DNA from: DASYFG01 sp036498565
Lineage (GTDB): Bacteria; Bacillota; Bacilli; Lactobacillales; Lactobacillaceae
DNA: 64,000 bases
Assembly: GCA_036498565.1 (NCBI GenBank)
Contig: DASYFG010000004.1
Span: 186,001-250,000 of the forward strand
Direction: 5' to 3'
Made by a program: the position numbers and the translations under genes
In this document: positions 7,985 to 16,531 of the stretch, piece after piece
Layout: the number at the start of each line of letters is the position of its first letter
Numbering within the stretch: the first letter of the stretch is position 1
Notes under the pieces: model-generated
The model's database searches: none
What the model was told of the DNA's origin: nothing
Seen by the model: only the letters and a program-made list of their open reading frames with translations

Positions 7985-10254
7985 TGACGGCGCGCCAGTT
8001 ATTTTTGGTGAGCTTATTTGTTGCGAGTTTAAGCGGGATGGCGTATGCGCTGAGTTGGTGGACGTGTAGTTTAGCGGTTATCAGCAGTGCGATTATTTAT
8101 TGTCAGGTACGTGGTCGATTACGTTGGTTGTTGCTAGGTGGTGGCGCGCTGGTGTTTGGTTTGATGTGTTATCAAAATGCTCAACTGGAAGCCGATATTG
8201 CCAGACCGGCATTTACCGGACAAATAACCGGGGTGATTTTACCTGATACGATTACCATTGACGGCGATCAATTAAAGGACGAGGCGCAATTGCAAACACC
8301 GCGCCGACAAACTGTCGTGCTGTACTGGACCATTCCAGATGAACAGACCAAACAAGACTGGCAAAAGCAGGTTAAACCACTCGCATTTAGCGCGCAAGGC
8401 ACGCTTGATACGTTTGTTCCAGCAACAAACATCGGTCAATTCAATCGACAAACCTACGCTAAAACGCAAAATATCACGAAATATGTACAAATTAATACAT
8501 GGCAAACGCAATCCGTATCGCACCAAACCCTGTGGCAGCACTTGCGCTACGGTTTAGCAACGGCGCATGCGCGATTGTTGCAGCAGTTTGCCCAATTGCC
8601 GCAACCACTAGGCGATTATGCGACGGCTTTATTGCTCGGCACAACACCGGCGAGTTTATATGACGAAAATCCTGGTATCCAAACATTGAGTTTAGTGCAT
8701 TTATTTTCAGTGTCGGGTTTTCAAGTTAGTTATTTGTTGATGTTGCTCATGGCGATTGGACGGCGGTTGGCCATCACGCGTGAAACGGTAGCGGTGATTG
8801 GCTTGGTCGCGTTGTGGCTATATTTTGTGTTCACCGGCATGCCAGCCATTTTAGTTCGCGCAGTGGTTGCCGGATCCGCTCAAATGTTAATGCTACTATG
8901 GCTGAAAAATTGGTCATCAATTGGCATTTGGGCGGTCAGTTTGTTAGTGAGCTTAGCTTTTGCGCCCCAAATTTTACTAACATTAGGTGGGCAATTGTCA
9001 TTTTCTTTGACGTTGGCTATGTTATTAAGTGCGCATTTATCGTTATGGCAGCGGCAAGTATATTTAAATGCGGTCAGTTTACCGCTCATTTTAGCACAAC
9101 AAAGCACGTGGCATTTATTAGCGACACCTGCGAATTTTCTTGCGTTGCCAGTTTTTGGTTATTTGATTGTGCCGCTTGTTTTGATCGGCGTTTGCGTGCC
9201 GATTTTAACTCATTTTGCAAACGTTGGCGTCGGTTTATTTACGCATACTTTGGATGCATTAGCGCAATTACCGGGACAAATTGTGATTGGGCATTTAGCT
9301 ATTGGCGTGACTCTATTGCTGCTAATCAGTGTCTTTTTCGTGTTGGAAACAAAATGGCGGTGGCGGGGTCTTTTATTAAAAATAACGGGCGTTGTCGTTG
9401 TGCTCAATGTTTTGTGGTTACATCTAAATCCGCAGGGCGTGTGGCGTGCATTTGATATTGGACAGGGGGATGCGATGATTGTGCAAATGCCATTTCATCA
9501 AGAAATCACCATGATTGATACAGGTGGAAAAGTCGGTTTTGCACAAGAAAGTTGGCAAAAAGTGCAGCATGAAAGCAACAAAGCGGCCACGATTATCGTG
9601 CCGTATTTGCATAGTCAAGGCATCAATCACCTCGATAATTTGGTGTTGACGCACAAAGATCAAGATCATATCGGCAATGCCAAGTTTTTATTGCAAATGT
9701 TGCCGGTTAAACGGCTGATTATTTCAGCGGGAATGGAAAAGTTACCAGCTTTTCAAACGGATATTGCGCCGTATTTAACCAAAAGTACGCAGGTGATACC
9801 CGTCACGGATCAAACCCAATTGACGCAATTTCCTTTCCAAATCGTCCATCCTTTTCAACCCGGTTCTGCTGAAAATGGCGATTCAGTAGGCTTAGTGGGG
9901 CATTTTGGCGGACAAACTTTCTTTCAGGCGGGGGATTTAGATCGCGCTGGCGAAGCAGCTATCCAAGCTAAATATCATTTGCAAGTTGACGTGTTAAAGT
10001 TCGGCCACCATGGCTCTAAAACTGCCACCGATCCGACAACAGTCGCGGATTGGCACCCAAAAGTAGGCATTATTTCAGCGGGGCGTTACAATCGTTATGG
10101 GCATCCCAATCAAGAAACACTGCAAACCGCAGCGAAATTACACATGACCGTTTATAACACACAAGTCAATGGCATGATTACGTGGCAATTTGGTTGGTTG
10201 TCAAGGTGGCAAACGTTTAAAAAACCTAGCGAAATGGCGCGCTTTAATCAATGA
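7981..10254 (+). CDS. comEC: DNA-uptake channel ComEC/Rec2
   Basis: Multi-pass membrane protein (757 aa) that forms the channel for single-stranded DNA during transformation. Several hydrophobic helices, then the competence core (about 190-470), then a C-terminal metallo-beta-lactamase domain starting near DIGQGDAMIV (about 497) with metal motif LTHKDQDHIGN (about 558-568) and HHGSKTA near 678. Full length and apparently intact. No SD of its own; translation is probably coupled to comEA through the ATGA overlap. Confidence 0.93.
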   Translation: MMTARQLFLVSLFVASLSGMAYALSWWTCSLAVISSAIIYCQVRGRLRWLLLGGGALVFGLMCYQNAQLEADIARPAFTGQITGVILPDTITIDGDQLKDEAQLQTPRRQTVVLYWTIPDEQTKQDWQKQVKPLAFSAQGTLDTFVPATNIGQFNRQTYAKTQNITKYVQINTWQTQSVSHQTLWQHLRYGLATAHARLLQQFAQLPQPLGDYATALLLGTTPASLYDENPGIQTLSLVHLFSVSGFQVSYLLMLLMAIGRRLAITRETVAVIGLVALWLYFVFTGMPAILVRAVVAGSAQMLMLLWLKNWSSIGIWAVSLLVSLAFAPQILLTLGGQLSFSLTLAMLLSAHLSLWQRQVYLNAVSLPLILAQQSTWHLLATPANFLALPVFGYLIVPLVLIGVCVPILTHFANVGVGLFTHTLDALAQLPGQIVIGHLAIGVTLLLLISVFFVLETKWRWRGLLLKITGVVVVLNVLWLHLNPQGVWRAFDIGQGDAMIVQMPFHQEITMIDTGGKVGFAQESWQKVQHESNKAATIIVPYLHSQGINHLDNLVLTHKDQDHIGNAKFLLQMLPVKRLIISAGMEKLPAFQTDIAPYLTKSTQVIPVTDQTQLTQFPFQIVHPFQPGSAENGDSVGLVGHFGGQTFFQAGDLDRAGEAAIQAKYHLQVDVLKFGHHGSKTATDPTTVADWHPKVGIISAGRYNRYGHPNQETLQTAAKLHMTVYNTQVNGMITWQFGWLSRWQTFKKPSEMARFNQ

Positions 10255-10258
10255 AATT

Positions 10259-10267
10259 TGTTAAAAT
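10259..10267 (+). promoter_or_regulatory. Extended -10 promoter for leaderless holA mRNA
   Basis: TGTTAAAAT (TGn plus TAAAAT at 10262-10267) ends six bases (aaaaac) before the holA ATG. There is no SD in the interval. Confidence 0.6.
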
Positions 10268-10273
10268 AAAAAC

Positions 10274-11281
10274 ATGCAATTAAAAGACTTTCGCCAACAA
10301 ATTGAATTAGAGACGCTGGCGCCATTTTACGTGGTGACGGGTGAGGAGCCTGCTTTGTTACAAGAGGTCCGGCGCTTATTTGTCGAACTTGTGCCACGCG
10401 ATGCGCGCGAGATGAATTTGGGACAGTATGATTTGGCGCAGACAACGATGAAAATTGCGCTAGAAGAGGCGATGTCGTTGCCGTTTTTTGGTGATCGCAA
10501 AGTTGTGCTATTGTCGAATCCAACTTTTGTCACCACAACGGGCAAACTCACTGACGCAGAGCAACAAGCGTGGCTGGATATTCTAACGCAGGGTACGCCA
10601 AGCACAATTGTGGTCTTTTTCTTAAATGATGCTAAAATTGATAAGCGCAAAAAAATCGGGAAAGTACTATTAGATGCTGCTCAAATCATTGATTTGCCCT
10701 TATTGGACGAACGTCAAGCGCGCCAAGCCATCCAGCAAACGCTAGAAAAGCGCCATTTTGACATCACAAAAAAAGCGCTCGACGAATTCGTCAAGCGCAC
10801 CAATGCGTCATATTCAACCATGCGCCAAGAATTACCAAAATTAATGGCCTACGCGCAAGTAACACAAGCCATTGATGAAGTAGCGGTCACGGAGTTAGTT
10901 GCTAAAACATTGAATGAAAGTGTCTTTGATATGGTCGACGCGGTGCTCCGCCGGCAAACGCAAACGGCGTTGCGCATTTATCATGAGTTATTGAGCATGG
11001 GCGAAGCGCCAATTCGGATTAACGCTGCGCTGTTGGGGCAAATGCGTTTGCTTTTGCAAGTAGCTGGTTTACGCGGGAGCGATGCTGAAGTGGGACAACA
11101 ACTCAAAGTACATCCTTATCGGGTAAAATTAGCCAGAGAAACGCTGCGTCATTATCAACCACGCGATTTACGGGATGGCTATTTGGGTGTTTTAGCAATT
11201 GATATTCAACTGAAGTCAACCAACCGCGATCCTGCGTTATTGTTTGAAACGTTCGTTTTAAATTTTGTTCACGCAGGGTAA
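10274..11281 (+). CDS. holA: DNA polymerase III delta subunit
   Basis: Clamp-loader subunit (335 aa) that opens the sliding clamp. AAA+-like fold without a functional Walker A. Recognised by the N-terminal QIELETLAPFYVVTGEEPALLQEVRR stretch (quoted in part: FYVVTGEEPALL, about 18-29), a VVFFLNDAKIDKRKK segment (about 114-128), and the C-terminal helical collar with LLFETFVL. It directly follows comEC, a common order in Firmicutes, but has its own promoter and an apparently leaderless start. Confidence 0.92.
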   Translation: MQLKDFRQQIELETLAPFYVVTGEEPALLQEVRRLFVELVPRDAREMNLGQYDLAQTTMKIALEEAMSLPFFGDRKVVLLSNPTFVTTTGKLTDAEQQAWLDILTQGTPSTIVVFFLNDAKIDKRKKIGKVLLDAAQIIDLPLLDERQARQAIQQTLEKRHFDITKKALDEFVKRTNASYSTMRQELPKLMAYAQVTQAIDEVAVTELVAKTLNESVFDMVDAVLRRQTQTALRIYHELLSMGEAPIRINAALLGQMRLLLQVAGLRGSDAEVGQQLKVHPYRVKLARETLRHYQPRDLRDGYLGVLAIDIQLKSTNRDPALLFETFVLNFVHAG

Positions 11282-11283
11282 TA

Positions 11284-11311
11284 AAAAAACCGACCATGAT
11301 GGTCGGTTTTT
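11284..11311. terminator. Bidirectional terminator between holA and rpsT
   Basis: AAAAACCGACC / GGTCGGTTTTT stem with loop ATGAT. A-tract on one side and T-tract on the other serve the converging holA and rpsT transcripts. Confidence 0.88.
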
Positions 11312-11319
11312 CATTTAAA

Positions 11320-11571
11320 TTACTTCACATACTTTGCCAAACGTGACTTGTCACGGTTAGCCTTGTTCTTCTTGATCAAGCCCTTTGAGTAGGCACGGTC
11401 AATTGCTGAAGAAGCTGCCTTGTAAAGTTCTTCCAAGTTACCTTCGCCAGATACAGAAGCCTTTTCCAACTTCTTAACTGCCGTACGGTATGTGCTTAAC
11501 AAAGGTACACGACGCAAGCGTTGTGACTTGTTCAAGCGAACACGTTGGATTGCTGATGCAATAACAGGCAT
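11320..11571 (-). CDS. rpsT: 30S ribosomal protein S20
   Basis: Small, highly basic 16S rRNA-binding protein, 83 aa, the usual length. N-terminus MPVIASAIQRVRLNKSQRLR and C-terminal SKGLIKKNKANRDKSRLAKYVK are diagnostic. SD AAGGAGG nine bases before the ATG. It lies downstream of rpsO in the same direction with a 51-base gap. Confidence 0.95.
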   Translation of the reverse strand: MPVIASAIQRVRLNKSQRLRRVPLLSTYRTAVKKLEKASVSGEGNLEELYKAASSAIDRAYSKGLIKKNKANRDKSRLAKYVK

Positions 11572-11622
11572 AGTTTTTTCCTCCTTGTTAGTGATACGAG
11601 AGGTAAGCGGTTAATCCAAAGA

Positions 11623-11892
11623 TTAACGACGCAAACCTAAGCGTTGGATCAATTCACGGTAACGTTGAACATCGTTGTTACGCAAGTAACGCAATAGGTT
11701 ACGGCGACGACCGATCTTCTTCATCAAACCACGTTGTGAGTGGAAATCATGCTTGTGAATTGCCATGTGCGCGTTCAATTCGTTGATGTCTGCAGTCAAA
11801 ACTGCAACTTGTACTTCAACTGAACCCGTATCACCTTCTTGGCGGGCAAATTCTTTAATGATTTCGTTCTTGCGTTCTTGAGTAAGAGCCAT
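11623..11892 (-). CDS. rpsO: 30S ribosomal protein S15
   Basis: Primary 16S rRNA-binding protein, 89 aa with the start chosen here (MALTQERKNEIIKEFA). An ATG six bases further upstream would add Met-Ile, but its distance to the SD (AAGGTGG) is only three bases, while the chosen start gives about nine and the standard S15 N-terminus. Complete to GLRR at the C-terminus. Own promoter and a folded 5' leader suggest S15 feedback control. Confidence 0.95.
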   Translation of the reverse strand: MALTQERKNEIIKEFARQEGDTGSVEVQVAVLTADINELNAHMAIHKHDFHSQRGLMKKIGRRRNLLRYLRNNDVQRYRELIQRLGLRR

Positions 11893-12017
11893 TATCATTA
11901 TCCACCTTTCTAAAATGTCACCAACAACTGAGTCATCGACGGTGAGACGAAGACCAAGTTGTGGTCGGCTGTTTTTACAGCAAAATTAATTATACGCACA
12001 TCTGTTCAGATTTGCAA
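11893..12017 (-). promoter_or_regulatory. rpsO promoter and folded 5' leader
   Basis: On the minus strand: -35 TTGCAA (12012-12017), 17-base spacer, -10 TATAAT (11989-11994). The ~90-base leader holds hairpin GCTGT-AAAA-ACAGC near its 5' end and a longer pairing of CCACAACT with AGTTGTTGG (one bulge) ending just before the SD. S15 is known to bind its own leader in other bacteria with varied folds; that role here is inferred. Confidence 0.65.
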
Positions 12018-12041
12018 GTCGCAAGTTTCTAAATAATGTGG

Positions 12042-12197
12042 TAAGATGAATTTATCTGAAATGACAAGTCAAATGAAAAGCGACAAGCTGTTAGCCGTCT
12101 GCCATCTGGGGGCGCAAGCATCAATTGAATAGCAACTTTGACGACTAAATTTATAAAACCAGAAAGGGTGCAGCCAGCAGGCCGCACAGTTTAAAAC
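12042..12197 (+). promoter_or_regulatory. rnjB promoter and leader with hairpin between SD and start
   Basis: Extended -10 TG-G-TAAGAT (TAAGAT 12042-12047). The only good SD, AGAAAGG at 12161-12167, is 30 bases upstream of the ATG. Directly after it comes hairpin GTGCAGCC-AGCA-GGCCGCAC (12168-12187, 7 pairs, one mismatch), then exactly 10 bases, then the ATG. If the hairpin is looped out the SD sits near a usable distance. See also obg, rpiA and yebC. Confidence 0.5.
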
Positions 12198-14075
12198 ATG
12201 ACAGATTTAAGTATTATTCCATTCGGTGGTGTCCGTGAAAACGGGAAAAACATGTACGCCGTTACCGTGCAAGACGAAATTTTTATTTTGGATGCGGGGT
12301 TAAAATATCCGGAAACAGAACAATTAGGGATTGACGTTGTCGTCCCTGATTTTGAGTATTTGATTCAAAATGCTGACAAAGTCGTCGGTGTTTTCTTGAC
12401 GCACGGGCACGCTGATGCAATTGGGGCGTTGCCATACTTTTTGCAACAAGTGAACGTGCCAATTTTTGGATCAGAAATGACGATTGAATTGGCAAAATTA
12501 GCGATTGCCGAACAACCAGCGCTAAAAGACTTTAATGAATATCACGTTGTTAATGAAAAGTCAGAAATTGACTTTGGTCATGTGCAAGTGAGCTTCTTTG
12601 CGACAACGCACACGATTCCAGATAGCCTTGGAGTGGCTTTGCACACGTCATTGGGGCAAGTCGTTTACACGGGTGACTTTAAATTTGACCAAACGGCACA
12701 ACCCGGTTACCAAACTGATTACAGTCGTTTGATTCAATTGGGGCAAGAAAAAGTGGTGGCTTTGTTGGCCGATTCTGCCGGTGCTGAAAATCCGGGCGAA
12801 TCTGTGAATGAATCTAAAATTGCCTGTTATATTTTGGATACCTTCCGTGATAACAAAAAGAAGCGCATTATTGTGGCCGCGGTGGCCTCAAACATTCAAC
12901 GCATTCAACAAATTTTGGATGCCGCGATTGAAATGAAGCGCAAGGTTGTTTTGTCCGGCAACGATATTGAAAAAGTTGTCCGCACGGCGTTGCGTATCAA
13001 AAAATTGACGTTAAGCGTCCCTGAAAATCAACTCTTCGTGAGTTTGAAAAACATGGGCGACTTGCGCGATGATGAAATCGTGATTTTGGAAACGGGTCGC
13101 ATGGGCGAACCAATCAAACATTTGAATCGCATGGCTAACGGCGAAGACGCGCAAATCAAGATTGGCGCAAACGATTTGGTCTTCATTACCACCACGCCGT
13201 CAACGGCAATGGAAGGGATCGTCGCTAAAACGCGTGATTTGTTATTCAAACACGGCGCTGACGTCAAGCAAATCAGTCAAGATTTGCGCTCAAGTGGGCA
13301 TGCTTCAGGCAATGATTTCCAATTATTGGTGAATTTCTTGAAGCCTGAATACGTGATGCCTGTGCAAGGCGAATATCGCGTGATGAATGCGGCCAAAAAG
13401 TTGTCGCAAGAAGTTGGCATTGCCGAAGACCACGTGTTGATGGCAATGAAGGGCGACCAATTCAAATATCTTGATGGTGAATTTGTTTTGCAAGATTCAT
13501 TTACCGTCGGTGAAACGATGATTGACGGGTCAGGAATTGGCGACATCGGCAACATTGTGTTGCGTGATCGAAAGATTTTGTCTGAAGACGGTGTGTTTGT
13601 GACCGTGGTGACGATTGATCGTAAGAAGCGCAAAGTCGTTTCTAAGCCAAAATTGACGTCGCGTGGTTTCGTTTATGTTAAAGCCAATCGTGATTTGATG
13701 CGTGAAGCAGCTGACATGACGGTCAAACAAATCGAAGATTATTTGGAAAACAGCAAACAATTCGATTGGAACGACTTGAAAAACGGCGTACGTGATGTTT
13801 TGTCAAAGTATTTGTTTGAACAAACACGTCGTCGCCCGGTCGTGATGCCAGTGGTGATGGAAGTGAATCAAAACCGCCGCCCAAGCAACCGCCCAAACGG
13901 CGATAAGACGGATGCGGCAGCTGCGAAAAACAAGCCAAAAAAGAAGAACAAACCAAAAACAGACGCCCAACCAAATCCAACGGTGAAAAATACGGCCGAT
14001 GGGGAACCGGTTAAGAAGACTAAGCGTCGGCGACCACGTCGCAAACCAACAGCACCGCAAAATGTGGTAGAATAA
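12198..14075 (+). CDS. rnjB: Ribonuclease J2-type protein
   Basis: Beta-CASP metallo-beta-lactamase RNase involved in mRNA turnover and rRNA maturation, normally partnering RNase J1. 625 aa, longer than the usual ~555-560. The metal motif reads LTHGHADAIGALPYF (about 73-87) in place of HGHxDHxGG, the degenerate form typical of the poorly active J2 paralogue of Lactobacillales. Beta-CASP features include RSSGHASGNDF (about 363-373). The C-terminus after residue ~560 is a low-complexity tail rich in Lys, Arg, Asn and Pro, ending in KKTKRRRPRRKP; it may bind RNA. Neighbours rpsO and tuf match the conserved LAB order. Confidence 0.9.
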   Translation: MTDLSIIPFGGVRENGKNMYAVTVQDEIFILDAGLKYPETEQLGIDVVVPDFEYLIQNADKVVGVFLTHGHADAIGALPYFLQQVNVPIFGSEMTIELAKLAIAEQPALKDFNEYHVVNEKSEIDFGHVQVSFFATTHTIPDSLGVALHTSLGQVVYTGDFKFDQTAQPGYQTDYSRLIQLGQEKVVALLADSAGAENPGESVNESKIACYILDTFRDNKKKRIIVAAVASNIQRIQQILDAAIEMKRKVVLSGNDIEKVVRTALRIKKLTLSVPENQLFVSLKNMGDLRDDEIVILETGRMGEPIKHLNRMANGEDAQIKIGANDLVFITTTPSTAMEGIVAKTRDLLFKHGADVKQISQDLRSSGHASGNDFQLLVNFLKPEYVMPVQGEYRVMNAAKKLSQEVGIAEDHVLMAMKGDQFKYLDGEFVLQDSFTVGETMIDGSGIGDIGNIVLRDRKILSEDGVFVTVVTIDRKKRKVVSKPKLTSRGFVYVKANRDLMREAADMTVKQIEDYLENSKQFDWNDLKNGVRDVLSKYLFEQTRRRPVVMPVVMEVNQNRRPSNRPNGDKTDAAAAKNKPKKKNKPKTDAQPNPTVKNTADGEPVKKTKRRRPRRKPTAPQNVVE

Positions 14076-14160
14076 GTAGTAGGAATGTAGGTTAGATGAC
14101 CTGCATTTTTTGTTAGCGTGTGCGTTATTTTGGACGCACGTTTCAAAAGGAGGTTCGCTG

Positions 14161-15096
14161 ATGAACCCAGAATTTTATGATAATCCTGCGCTTTTAGCGC
14201 AATATGAAGAAGCAAAAGCCGCAATGCAAGTTGAAAACTGGCATGAAGCAGCCGATTTGTTAGCAGAATTATATGAAGAAATTGGCACGTGGGATTTGAA
14301 TTATCGCTTGGTCACGGCATTGTTTATGGATGAACAGTACCAATTGGCTGAAAATTATAGCGATGATTTTTTGGATGACTATTTCCAAAGTGACGACACG
14401 TTCAGATTGATTTTGCAATTGGCTGTTTATAACCAGCAATTTATTTATGCGCGTCAATTGATTTACTCGGTGGCGGACAAAACCCAACAAGCCAAGTGGT
14501 TAGCGGAAGTGAATTTGGCCGAAGAGCAGGCCCAAGAGACGATGGCCACTACTTTGAAAACGGTGGCGCGCCAGTTTTATCACATGAGCGACTACGGCTT
14601 TGAAGAACAACGGCAGCGCTATGAAGCAGGCCGGCGTTTGCCGCTGGACTTATTTGTGAACGGCGCGAAGTTTTTGTTGGTTGATCCGTTTACTTTGCCG
14701 GTCATTCGGGCCTCGTTGTTAGAAGATTTGCAAAAACTCAAGATTGACGAAGCAGTTGATTATCGCTGGATTGATGAAGAAGTTTATGCCGTTAATCCCG
14801 CGCAATTGCCGGCTTTGGTCGATAATCCAATTTTTTTGGCAGTTGGTGACAAAATCCAACAAGCACTCGCCCAAACTGATCCAATCGCACTTGGAATGCT
14901 GTTACAAGACGCGCGTTTGCAATTAGGTTTGGCGCATCCACAAATTGAACGGGTGGTGCAAAACGTTGATGCGTGGGTTGATGCGGCGCTTGATTTGTAC
15001 TATGGTCGGCAAACAACGCATGAGCCAGCCGAACAAGCGGCGTATCATTTACAAATTTTGCAATTGACGCAAGATTTGTTCCGCGATGAAGATTAA
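14161..15096 (+). CDS. TPR-repeat protein
   Basis: Acidic, almost wholly helical soluble protein of 311 aa from the ATG at 14161, which has AAAGGAGG seven bases upstream; a longer frame from 14110 has no SD. Tetratricopeptide-like repeats are visible in the first ~150 residues (YEEAKAAMQVENWHEAADLLAELYEE style helices; quoted in part: ENWHEAADLLAEL). The gene sits between RNase J2 and tuf as in other lactic acid bacteria. Function unknown; TPR folds mediate protein contacts. Confidence 0.8.
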   Translation: MNPEFYDNPALLAQYEEAKAAMQVENWHEAADLLAELYEEIGTWDLNYRLVTALFMDEQYQLAENYSDDFLDDYFQSDDTFRLILQLAVYNQQFIYARQLIYSVADKTQQAKWLAEVNLAEEQAQETMATTLKTVARQFYHMSDYGFEEQRQRYEAGRRLPLDLFVNGAKFLLVDPFTLPVIRASLLEDLQKLKIDEAVDYRWIDEEVYAVNPAQLPALVDNPIFLAVGDKIQQALAQTDPIALGMLLQDARLQLGLAHPQIERVVQNVDAWVDAALDLYYGRQTTHEPAEQAAYHLQILQLTQDLFRDED

Positions 15097-15116
15097 AAAA
15101 ACAATAAATTTAGCTG

Positions 15117-15145
15117 TTTACAAATTTATTGAAGATAGATATAAT
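15117..15145 (+). promoter_or_regulatory. tuf promoter
   Basis: TTTACA (15117-15122), 17-base spacer, TATAAT (15140-15145). It gives a 5' leader of about 120 bases. The leader contains a near-direct repeat, ATGACATTTGGA at 15231 and ATGACATTTTGGA at 15252, just before the SD. Confidence 0.85.
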
Positions 15146-15274
15146 ATTTATTGGCTGTAAAGCCGGAAAAATGCAAGTTAAGTATTGTCTTTTAACGGCT
15201 TGCGTTGTAAAATACATTATAAGCATTGCGATGACATTTGGATCATCGATAATGACATTTTGGAGGAAACTACA

Positions 15275-16462
15275 TTGGCTAAGGAAACTTACGTTCGCAC
15301 AAAGCCCCACGTTAACATTGGAACAATTGGTCACGTCGACCACGGAAAAACAACGTTGACAGCGGCTATCTCAAAGGTATTGGCTGAAAAGCAAGGAATT
15401 GAAGCAACAGATTTTGCTGAAATCGACAACGCTCCTGAAGAAAAGGAACGTGGTATCACCATCAACACATCACACATCGAATACGAAACAGACATCCGTC
15501 ACTACGCGCACATTGACGCGCCTGGTCACGCGGACTACGTTAAGAACATGATCACTGGTGCTGCTCAAATGGACGGTGCTATCTTGGTTGTTGCCGCAAC
15601 TGACGGTCCTATGCCACAAACACGTGAACACATCTTGTTGGCACGTCAAGTTGGTGTTGACCACTTGGTTGTCTTTTTGAACAAGACTGACTTGGTTGAT
15701 GATGAAGAATTGATCGAATTGGTTGAAATGGAAGTTCGTGACTTGTTGTCAGAATACGACTTCCCAGGTGATGACATCCCAGTTATCAAGGGTTCAGCTT
15801 TGAAGGCCTTGGAAGGCGATGCAGCTAACGTTGCTATCGTTGAAGAATTGATGAACACAGTTGACTCATACATTCCAGAACCAGCTCGTGAAACAGACAA
15901 GCCATTCTTGATGCCTGTCGAAGACGTCTTCACAATCACAGGTCGTGGAACAGTTGCTTCAGGTCGTATCGACCGTGGTATCGTTCACACAGGTGACGAA
16001 GTTGAAATCGTTGGTTTGAAGGAAGAAGTTCGTAAGTCAGTTGTTACGGGTGTTGAAATGTTCCGTAAGACTTTGGACGAAGGTCAAGCTGGGGACAACA
16101 TCGGTGCATTGTTGCGTGGTGTTGACCGTAACGAAATCGAACGTGGTCAAGTTTTGGCAAAGCCTGGTTCAATCCAAACACACACAAAGTTTAAGGCTGA
16201 AGTGTATGTTTTGACGAAGGAAGAAGGTGGTCGTCACACACCATTCTTCACAAACTACCGTCCACAATTCTACTTCCACACAACAGACGTTACAGGTGTC
16301 GTTCAATTGCCAGAAGGTGTTGAAATGGTTATGCCTGGTGACCAAGTGACATTTGAAGTTGAAATGATTGCGCCAGTTGCTATCGAACAAGGTTTGAAGT
16401 TTACTGTTCGTGAAGGTGGTCGTACGGTTGGTGCCGGAACGGTTACTGAAATCGAAGACTAA
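15275..16462 (+). CDS. tuf: Elongation factor Tu
   Basis: GTPase that brings aminoacyl-tRNA to the ribosome. 395 aa from a TTG start (reads MAKETYVRTKPHVN), chosen because TGGAGG lies eight bases upstream and the product then has the universal N-terminus; an in-frame ATG 30 codons earlier would add a non-homologous extension. P-loop GHVDHGKT (about 19-26), DAPGH (about 80), NKTD (about 135). Strong codon bias fits high expression. Single-gene unit with its own promoter and terminator. Confidence 0.97.
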   Translation: MAKETYVRTKPHVNIGTIGHVDHGKTTLTAAISKVLAEKQGIEATDFAEIDNAPEEKERGITINTSHIEYETDIRHYAHIDAPGHADYVKNMITGAAQMDGAILVVAATDGPMPQTREHILLARQVGVDHLVVFLNKTDLVDDEELIELVEMEVRDLLSEYDFPGDDIPVIKGSALKALEGDAANVAIVEELMNTVDSYIPEPARETDKPFLMPVEDVFTITGRGTVASGRIDRGIVHTGDEVEIVGLKEEVRKSVVTGVEMFRKTLDEGQAGDNIGALLRGVDRNEIERGQVLAKPGSIQTHTKFKAEVYVLTKEEGGRHTPFFTNYRPQFYFHTTDVTGVVQLPEGVEMVMPGDQVTFEVEMIAPVAIEQGLKFTVREGGRTVGAGTVTEIED

Positions 16463-16473
16463 TTCATGTCATG

Positions 16474-16501
16474 AAAAAGAACGCTTATGCGTTCTTTTTT
16501 T
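16474..16501 (+). terminator. tuf terminator
   Basis: Stem AAAGAACGC / GCGTTCTTT with loop TTAT, followed by a T-run. Confidence 0.9.
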
Positions 16502-16531
16502 GTTATACTGGGGTTATAAGAGAGGATGACT

